The notes beneath the pieces are model-generated. The model saw nothing but the letters and a program-made list of their open reading frames with translations, did no database searches and was not told where the DNA came from. The position numbers and the translations under genes were made by a program. DNA of 64,000 bases from Protea cynaroides. Lineage: Eukaryota > Streptophyta > Magnoliopsida > Proteales > Proteaceae. The stretch's first letter is position 1, and each line of letters begins with the position of its first letter. Of this stretch, positions 56,101 to 64,000 are shown one piece after another. The DNA lies in NCBI GenBank assembly GCA_028583415.1, contig CM053269.1, forward strand, positions 47,713,822-47,777,821, read 5' to 3'.

Positions 56101-59100
56101 AGAACCCTAGAGTAGTTTCTTGATACAAATTATACAATGCTTGTGTGCAACCTGTCCCATATTGCTTGTATGGATGATAATTTTTATTCTGAATGCTCAG
56201 AGAACCTGGGTTTACCAAGGATTTTATACCTAAGTGAAACACAACAATTCTCGGATCTATAACATAAGGCTGCATATTTTGTTCAGATAATATTTCATTT
56301 GACGTAAAGATTTTACCTACATTTTGGTGTACTTCTCTGGGTGGTGGATTGTGCAAAACTATGAGGTTCAATGGAGTTTTTATATTCATACAGAGAATTT
56401 TGTGATATGTCCACAGGCTGAATTACAGATGCAAGATGTTAAAAATGTTGTGGTGCATAACCTATCGGTATGTTGTATTTCTTTTTACTTCACCTCCCAC
56501 CTCATTTTTCTTTTACGTTCTCATTTGGTGTTATAGGAACAAAGTTCTGATAATGCATGGCATCATCGAGGTTCCTAGTCCTTTCATGTCCTAATGAAGA
56601 GTTGCTCAGCTAAATTGGAGGGCTGCCTCTTGGATGGGCCGTGCTCATGTTCTTATAATCAATTCTCAGTTGACCATGACTGTTTAGGCTATGAATGTTT
56701 GTAGCTGTGAAAGTCATGTTTCTACATCTGGTAGTTAGAATCTCCAGTGGCCATTGTCTCAGGCTGTGTGGTGCTTCAAGTGCATCATACTGGCTTCGTG
56801 AGCACCATTAAATATTTTCTCTTTATGACATCAAAGATACCAAGCTACCAATCCCTATTGTTTGGTTCTTGCTATAATCTGTTCTGGCCCCCTTTCCTAC
56901 TTCTCTTAGAAACCGTAGTTGGTCCCAAATGCTTTCAGCTTTCTCGTTCATCAAGATTTTAACACAATTTAAACTTCAAACTTCTCTTTTATTTTCTAAA
57001 CCATACCCTTTTGTTTCAAATTTAAAGCCTACTATCCTCATACCATGTCATACCAAACCTTTGATTCATATAAATTTTGAGCTCAAATTTTAATGTATTC
57101 TGTTGTTACCTTCTCTTGGTTCAGCCTACACCACTTCTTTTTTGGAGCAGTGGCTAAGCTTTCCGGATTACTGAACAAATATATATACATGAATATTGTG
57201 AAATATCCTAATCGAATCTATCTGGCAGTTTTGCTGTCTTGAGGTTTTAAGCTATATGTTTAGATTCTTCCCCCCTATAATGCTTTTGTGGATTTTGAAT
57301 TGTTACGATGCTTTGCTGAGGTATCTTCAGCTTGCTGGGTTATCAAATACACCTTTTCAAATATCCAGTAGTGTGTTACTACATGTGCATATTCTTATTT
57401 ATATTATTTCTTTCTGTCTGTTACAGCCTGGTATGGTTACAACTGATCTTCTCATGTCTGGGGCTACTACAAAGCAGGTTGAATACAAAAACTGAATATC
57501 CCTCATTGTGGCTATTTCTCTGTGGCTTTTCAGCATACAACTAACACTCGAATTCAACTGCAGGCCAAATTTTTCATTAATGTTTTAGCAGAACCAGCGG
57601 AAGTGGTAAGATCTTGATCGTTATCATTCTCTAATTATGGAGAACATAATTCTGTGGGATGCCTGCACTCTATTTAATGGAATTTAGGATCGTCCTCTCT
57701 ACAATGCTCAAAATTACCTTTCAAATAATAGCATATGACCATGATTAAGAAACTAATTAGTTGGTTTAAGGGTTAGATTTATTGAGTTGATCATGATTAG
57801 GGCTGCCAGGAGAGGTAAAATATAGCATGATCACATGCACGATTCAGGATTTGGTTAAATATCATTAACCGGTATCTTGTCATGTTTTCAAGTTAGATTA
57901 TTGTATTCGTTGGATTGATGTTGTATATTGTCTAGTTTTTATAATGAGTATTGTACAGGAAGAAGTTTAGTGAAGAGTTCAAATGGTTTATAGACTCATT
58001 GACAATTAATAAACTCTACAAACCTGATACCCACCCAAGACTAATGGTCCTTGCGTATTTTTCTAAGTAGGCCTTGGACCAAGCAAACTATTAAGTATTA
58101 ACCAAGGCCAGGTTAGGCTTCGGTTGAGCCTAGCCTCTTACTCCTTGTGTTGAGGTTGGGCACCCACTCAATGCTGACGCATACCACTTGTAAATAATTT
58201 TATTTTGGGTAAATTACACTTGGAGTACCTAACATTTAGAGAAACTACGCCTAGGGTACCTCATATTTCAAAAACTATTATTGGGGTATCTTTTTTTTTT
58301 CTTTTTTATATTTCCAACTTTATCCATACTACTACCTCCTGGAACACCTTGCCTGTTGCTGCCCCTCCTGCTGCCATCCGTCCTCTACTGCCTCGCTCTC
58401 CTTCTCCCTTCTGCCGCAACTCCCACATCCTCGATTCTTGCTCCCCCTCCCACTTTCTGGGAACCTCACCACAGCCGAGCGGTGCTGTACCGCCTCATGC
58501 ATCGAATCCCCACCATGTCCCTCAGTCTCCTCCATATCAAACTCCAATGCGTCACTACCTCCTCATCAAACTCCCACCTTGCTGCCTCTGATTGCCCTCA
58601 CCTGTAGCCATCAACAACAATTTAATCTGGACACGGGTTTAAAAGGAAGTTTCTTTTTCTCCTCTTTAGATGAAAGATCAAACTTTAAAGTAATCTGATT
58701 GAGAGAATCAAGCCCAGAAGCTCAGAACCGACGAAGAACTATCAGGAGAATATCTCCTCTGTCTCTATTCCTCATTATGAGAACCTATCAGTATAGTATG
58801 CCTGGAATCAGCTTCTGAGCCTTCAAATCCCTAAGCATTCTTCTCCTTGTCATTGGCCGAACCAAATAAAGAAATCTGAAGTCCATCCAAAGTGATGAGC
58901 TCATCACGAGTACCTTTTTCATTGATCCAAAAGCAAATCTTTGAACCATGGTGTTTTTTGTTATTCTCAAGCCCCTTTGTCTCTATAATATTTATGTTAA
59001 TCAAACTGAAAAGGTTATTCTCAGATCAGCTTTGTTTCAAATACAAGGGATTGGAAAAAAAAAAACAGGGGACACAGAGCAGCGGACGAGTGGAAATTAA

Positions 59101-60218
59101 CAGAGAAAGTGGTGGGTGGGTGAGTGGGTGAGTGGGTGGTAGGGAGAGAAAGAGGGCTCACTCTCTTGGCTTCAGACATTTGCTTAACCTTCCCCTCACT
59201 GTTTCTTGGGCACGATGGAGCATGTGCTCATCTTCCACTCCCACCACATTTGCAGTTAACCAATCCAAAAAGGCAGATATTAGTTAAAAAAAAAAGAAAG
59301 AAGAATGAATAACAGAGCAAAGAAAGAAAATTTTGCAGATGTGTAACAAATAAAAAATCAAAGTTAATTAATTGAATTAAAGGAACATGAAGCAGAGAAG
59401 ACACATTTTGGATGGGTTCTTTGCTCCTGATAAAACATAGGAGCTATACCTGATTTTGCTGCTTCGGTTGGCATTGTAGAGAGCTTATGGAGCAATAGGG
59501 AGGATTACGCTTGAAAGAAGATGCCTGGGTGCCCGGCATCTCAACAACCCTCTGACTTCTGGAAGTTGGGGGTTCCGACTCTCTGAACTCCAATCCTAGA
59601 GGATGCCTCTCTCCTCCCTTTATGGCTCATCCACTCTCTCTCCCCTGTTTCTATTTTGGCCCACTGCTAGTGGTGCTCTGGCAGGTCGGCCGGATAAGAG
59701 AAGCAGAGAACAGAGAAGGAAAGGGTGTGCCAAACATAGCATCTATTGGCAAAATTGGAAATATGATGAGAGAAAACACCCCAAACAAAATATTTATAAA
59801 ACATGGGTACCCCAAAACATCCATGCCAGCATCTATGTTATTAATTCATCTACTCATATATACAAACATCCACTTCTCTACTTTTTTTTATAAATATTTG
59901 TTACTTTACACAGGTTGCGGAATATCTCGTTCCAAGCATCAGATCCATCCCAAGCAATAGTTCCATGAAGCCGACCTACATTCGTTTTCTTACCGGGTTG
60001 AAAGCCTACTCCCAGATATTCTCAGTTAAGAAAGTGATCTATTGCTTATGCTAAAACTTTTGTTTCATGACTCAAACAAGCGTGTGCAGACCACCTTATC
60101 TTAAGCTAATAGATGGTTGTTGCTAATTGTTCTTTTTCATTTATTTATTGTTTAATTTCTTTGTGTCCAGAGATTGGCTTTTGGTGCCAGAAGAAACAGA
60201 TACCTGCTCGAAGATTGA
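50514..60218 (+). CDS. NOL: Chlorophyll(ide) b reductase NOL, chloroplastic (complete, 13 exons)
   Basis: Exons: 50514-50760, 52004-52072, 53618-53679, 53821-53907, 54926-54993, 55075-55123, 55201-55286, 55705-55762, 56417-56467, 57427-57477, 57564-57605, 59914-60024, 60171-60218. All phases and GT-AG borders fit, giving 342 residues (Arabidopsis NOL about 348). This short-chain dehydrogenase reduces the formyl group of chlorophyll b to 7-hydroxymethyl chlorophyll a with NADPH. It works with NYC1 at the thylakoid in chlorophyll b and LHCII turnover. Residues 1 to about 65 are Ser/Arg-rich, as expected for a transit peptide. The cofactor motif is TGSTKGIG (78-85), NNAG is at 157-160, and the catalytic YGATK is at 227-231, after the family-typical IDGAGSDG in place of the usual SDR serine strand. 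A GTAAGT 7 nt after the stop may be a 3'UTR donor. No disabling change is seen. Confidence 0.95.
51233..51395 (+). mobile_element. Au-like SINE in NOL intron 1
   Basis: Starts GAGGTGGGCCTTGGCGCAAT (box A region), then TGGTCATCAGTTCGAATTTG (box B), ATAGCCTCTCTGTC, GGTTAAGGCTGCGTATAT and CCCCTCCCAAATCCC. It is the least diverged 5' end of the Au-type copies here. Confidence 0.88.
53119..53147. repeat. (AC)n microsatellite
   Basis: About 14 AC units in NOL intron 2. Confidence 0.95.
58206..58295. repeat. Single end of a TIR-like element in NOL intron 11
   Basis: GGGTAAATTACACTTGGAGT, ACCTAACATTTAGAG and GGGTACCTCATATTTC match the left-end structure of the element at 4,401. The partner end was not found in the intron. 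Confidence 0.45.
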
Positions 60219-60429
60219 AAATTTGTAAGTTATATTGAATTTTTTTGGTTCGACTATATTGTAACTTTATTTATTTGTTTTTTTAATTTAACATTATTTC
60301 TTCAAACTAATTGCGTTTGCTAAGTTGGTATTAGCTGCACCCTACTTGGTATATCGACATTTTCCAAAAGTAAATTTAGAACAGTTTTCCTAAACACTCC
60401 ATTTAGGAAGCCTTTCCTAAACCTCCTAA

Positions 60430-60790
60430 AAAACTGCTACAGGGCAGATTACATGGGGACATGGGGTCCAAATTTGATGGATAGATACACCTCAAAGTTC
60501 CCATGTACACATGTCAAGTTTCAGTTCAAATGGAGTTTGCCAAGGAGCAAAATAGAGCTCTAAAAAAATCCAGGACCATGGGAGAGTGCACAGCAGTGGT
60601 TGGAGTAGGCAGGTGTGCATGAACATACATGGGGATGCATGCCAATACACAGCAGGGTATTTCATTGAAGTTAGCTCTGAAATCTGACAAATTGCTAATT
60701 TAAAGCATTTCTTCTCATCTAACAGTTGGAATAGCCACATTTTCTGTCCACATGGCACAATGAGGGGTGTACCATTTAGGAGTCATTCCC
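60430..60790. repeat. Dispersed repeat, family D, copy 2
   Basis: ACATGTCAAGTTTCAGTTCA, GCCAAGGAGCAAAATAGAG, ACCATGGGAGAGTGCACAG, ATGAACATACATGGGGATG and TCTGAAATCTGACAAATTG follow the same order as copy 1 at 27,365-27,710. Confidence 0.6.
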
Positions 60791-62359
60791 AAATTGGCCT
60801 GTTTAAGTAGTTTTCTCAAGTATGTAATATAGATCTAATCAGGACTTACTCATATTATCAACACGGAAGAAGCATAGTTTAATGAGTCTATATATAATCA
60901 TAGCTCAATCACAAGTAGACATCTCCAAAGAAGAACCTATTTCACCTGTCATTCAGGAAAAGTTGCAGGATCTTTATTTCCATGTTCATAAATGCAGTCT
61001 GTCATATACTCTACCTGTTACAGTAAAGCGTTCTTTTGTTTGTATTTGTTGTTTAAATCTATTTTGTGATTTTTTATATATATGTTATTATGATCTCAAT
61101 TTGTTTGTCAAACATTATGTCAAAAGTTTTACAATTTCCTAAAGGTCATTACTCAGTCTATATAGCCAAGCTTGTTTCCACGGTCAGCTTCACTTCTGCC
61201 ACAGGCAGGATGATGTCACAATTCCTACCCTTGGATAGACAAGGGATGTCTGGACAGGCTATATATCAAATTTCACCCATGTCTGCCCAAGCACCATCTC
61301 CATGACCCTGGTTTTCTCAAACTTCTTTTGGGCTGGAACTTCACAATTTTGAGTAGCGAAGGTTCTCTCCACAACCAGAGGGAATTTATGCCTGAATTAG
61401 GCAGAGAGATATACAATTGTAAAGAATACGCTAAGATGCATTATGCATCAACTGCTCAAAGTACCAATGATATTGTTCGCATTTTCATTGGGAGTGCATG
61501 TGCATTCCTACCATATTCTTGATGTATTTAAACTTGTTTCCTTGTTTACAAAAAGGACTAGATCTTTGACACCAGAGTTCAAATCCACACCGGGTATACA
61601 GAATGGGGGCCAGTTCTAGTTTGACAAGTCAAGCAATGATCTAGAAAATAAATTAAAATAATTTAAATTGAAAAAAATGAGAAAATGATCAATCAGTGCA
61701 TTATACGTAAAATAACAACTGCAATATTCATTTTTGGCATGTAAATTAATCGAACTGTGTAAAATCTAGTGTTTCTTGGGCAGTGTTTACCCTGCTTCTG
61801 ATACCAGCTAAAGCCTTTTTTTTTGGGGTAAGTAAAGCCTGTTAATTGCTTGACATTCTGCACTGCTTCAGGGCTTCTACAAATCCATTCAGGAATAATT
61901 TTTCACGGCAGTTTTTGAGAGTGAAGGAGAAATATTCTTCGCTCTTCCTTTTTGCCCCCCCCAACAACCAATAGAAAAAAAAATCCTGCATTGATTCACA
62001 AATCTGTTATCCTAATTTGGAACTACTGTTCACTCTAGAAAAATGGCACATGGTAACTTATCTTTACAACCTTGTGATAATAGTGGAACGTATACTACCA
62101 TAATATGTTTCTTAATTATGGATTGCCTTCTAAAATCTTCCACATGGAATATGATCTAATAATGCAGGTTTGTTGAAAGGGAGGATCTAAGAGTTTCTTA
62201 TTAATGCAGTTGTCCTTTCTGTTTAAAAATGCCTAGAGAAGATAGATGCAGCTCGGCCAAGTTGCCTCTGAGGCCGAGCTGCGTCTGCAAATGTCAAAAT
62301 CAAGTGGACAATAGTGCTTAAAAGGGTAAAGGTTCCCTACGTAGTCCACTTAATGGCCT

Positions 62360-62740
62360 TAAATGTCTCTCACCTGGGGGTAGATCACATGGGACCCAAA
62401 ATTTGTGGACAGAAGAGTTGGTTACCTATTAATATGTCAAGTTCCAATTCAGTTAGAGTCTGCTTCATGGCAAATTACACTTAAAAATTCGTAAGTATGG
62501 GAAAATGTATAGTATTGGTTGGAATAATATAGGTATGTATAAACTTACTTGAGAATGCATGCTTACATGGGAAGGTATTGGATTGAACTAAGTTCTACGG
62601 TTTGACACGTGATTAATTTGGGACTAAAGGCATGTGTAAACTTACTCGAGAATGCATGCTTCCGTGGGAAGGTATTGGATTGAACTAAGTTCTACGGTTT
62701 GACACGTGACTAATTTGCGACTAATTTGAACCATTCTCTA
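62360..62740. repeat. Dispersed repeat, family D, copy 3, with a 97-bp tandem duplication
   Basis: Begins GGGTAGATCACATGGGACCC and continues TATGTCAAGTTCCAATTCAG, in line with copy 2. The part from about 62,534 to 62,727 is two tandem 97-bp units sharing GGAAGGTATTGGATTGAACT and TTCTACGGTTTGACACGTGA. Confidence 0.65.
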
Positions 62741-62996
62741 TCCAGTAGGGGGGAATTGTTACATCCTCTGTCCATGTGATGACTCCAAATAGAGTATCAA
62801 GAAGCACTTCTAAAGTGGAGGGAATGTGTGTTTTTAGAGGAAAAGAGTGCATCTATTAATCAAATAGAAGAGGGCCGAAAAAGCTAAACTGTCTTTATAT
62901 ATATAAAGAGAAACAAAAAGATTTAACCTGAACTACAGACCTTCTTAACCTTCAGTTTGCAAGACTGAGCAGGGCAATGACATAAAATTAATAGAT

Positions 62997-63068
62997 GATG
63001 CTGCCCAGGATCGAACTGGAGACCTTCAGTGTGTAAGACTGACGTGATAACCACTACACCACAGCATC
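62997..63068 (-). tRNA. tRNA-Val(UAC): tRNA-Val (anticodon UAC)
   Basis: The minus strand folds into a 72-nt cloverleaf. Acceptor GATGCTG pairs fully with CAGCATC; anticodon stem TCAGT pairs with ACTGA around loop CTTACAC (anticodon TAC); T arm TCCAG-TTCGATC-CTGGG has one wobble pair; box A and box B are intact. The D stem has three good pairs. A TTTT run about ten bases downstream can end Pol III transcription. No intron and no encoded CCA, as expected for a nuclear plant tRNA gene. A partial anticodon-arm-like copy lies beside it at about 62,945-62,985. Confidence 0.87.
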
Positions 63069-63401
63069 TGAATGATATAACACTCACTTTTTATAGTTCT
63101 TTTTGTGAACCATGTGAGAGCATACACAATAGATCAGCCCATGGTATTTATTAGTACTCACCTACAACTTGGCAATGGCCAACCGATGAGAAGAATCTCT
63201 TGAATTAGAAGAGAATCAAGAAAAATAATAAAAGGGGGAGTTAATAAATAAAGTGGTTGGTATAGCTGGCAGTATTGACCCACTTGCAGTACTATATATC
63301 ACGTGGGGACCTATTAATCTTTGTAACATATATGGATTTGTAGAAGTCACATATTATGGACGTGAGATATTTTTTTTTAGAAAAGTTTTCATATACACAC
63401 C

Positions 63402-64000
63402 TAAGGGTGTCAATGGGCCGGTCTGGGCCGGTTTTGGTCCAGGCTGAATCGGTATCGGGTTTTATAAGTCCAGCCCAAAACATGTCCATTAAGAGTTCGG
63501 GTTGGGGTGGGCTGCGCTGGACACAATAAATAACGGGCTGGTCCGGTGTCGGTTTGTTATCGGACTGGGTTTATTGAAGTGATTTTAGGTTGGTTTGGTC
63601 CGGATCGGGCTTATCGGGTTTATCGGACCCCTTTTATATATAAACTATATAACCTATTTTATTATTTCTATCTATAAAATTAGCATTATTCCTTTCATAT
63701 GTATGTAATTTAATAAACTATAACAATTAACATAATCTTTTCAACTATAGATTCACATAATTTTCTAGATCATGAAGTGAACTCTAATAGTGTAACACAA
63801 TCTATTAAAATTTAAAACCATTAAAATTAAGAAATTGGGCCCGAACGGAACTTACCGGTGTTCGGGTTGGATTTTATCGGTTTGGGCTAATTCGGGCTTC
63901 TTAACGGATCGGTTCAGTTTGGTTTTGGTTTGGGCTGAAACGGTGTCAGGCTTTACAAGCTCAGACCAAAACCTGTCCATTAAGGCTCGATCCGGGCTGG
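63402..64000. mobile_element. hAT-like repeat, cut by the window edge
   Basis: Starts TAAGGGTGTCAATGGGCCGG, close to the usual TAGGGGTGTCAAT terminus of plant hAT-derived repeats. It continues with many GGTTTGGTCCGG and CGGGCTTATCGGG words. A segment with CAAAACATGTCCATTAAG (near 63,475) recurs near 63,970. The other end is outside the window. Confidence 0.55.

Larger units (their letters stand above)
60219..62996. other. Region downstream of NOL
   Basis: NOL 3' sequence, then repeats. Plus-strand ORFs at 60,882-61,142 and 61,066-61,522 have no similarity that I recognise. Repeat family D copies are listed separately. Confidence 0.4.

Noticed and set aside
58205..58698. Pro/Ser-rich overlapping ORFs
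   Set aside because: Located inside NOL intron 11 in repeat-like, C-rich sequence; no domain or homology visible.
61066..61522. Two plus-strand ORFs downstream of NOL as a further gene
   Set aside because: No similarity recognised and no compatible exon chain; too weak to call.

Overview
The window is nuclear DNA of a flowering plant. Genes have many introns with GT-AG borders and introns up to several kb. The recognisable proteins are plant orthologues, including chloroplast and oxygen-sensing enzymes. Spacers and introns are full of plant-type SINEs, LINEs, hAT elements and MITEs. The species cannot be fixed from sequence alone. All exon borders were read by hand from reading phase, splice sites and remembered family conservation; no alignment or expression data were used.

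Layout. (1) 1-5.35 kb: two LINE relics meeting near 2,147, a small copia fragment, and the 5' part (minus strand) of a FIP2-like BTB/POZ gene whose remaining exons probably lie left of the window. (2) 7.5-15.4 kb, minus strand: a complete six-exon p23-2-type HSP90 co-chaperone gene. (3) 15.9-19.9 kb: a transposon cluster holding a 231-bp MITE, a 951-bp hAT-like element and a 2,254-bp solo LTR, each with target-site duplications. (4) 20.7-36.5 kb, plus strand: a LINE ORF1-like DUF4283 and zinc-knuckle segment running in frame into an RRP6-like exosome exonuclease gene. That gene lacks the usual N-terminus and C-terminal tail but keeps all catalytic residues and the HRDC domain. Its introns hold several transposons. 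(5) 36.5-44 kb: gene-poor, with several short MITEs. (6) 44.2-49.6 kb, plus strand: a complete five-exon plant cysteine oxidase. (7) 50.5-60.2 kb, plus strand: a complete 13-exon NOL chlorophyll b reductase. (8) 60.2-64 kb: dispersed repeats, a tRNA-Val(UAC) gene and the start of an hAT-like repeat.

The genes do not form an operon or a visible cluster pathway. p23 acts in HSP90 chaperoning, RRP6L in nuclear RNA decay, PCO in oxygen-dependent N-degron control of ERF-VII factors, and NOL in chlorophyll b turnover.

The most unusual items are the LINE-RRP6 chimeric reading frame, a GC-AG intron inside the RRP6L exonuclease domain, and a set of short elements sharing the terminal motif CAAATCGTCTC. 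Copies with readable ends carry 9-bp target-site duplications. No CRISPR array, operon or microbial defence system is present.
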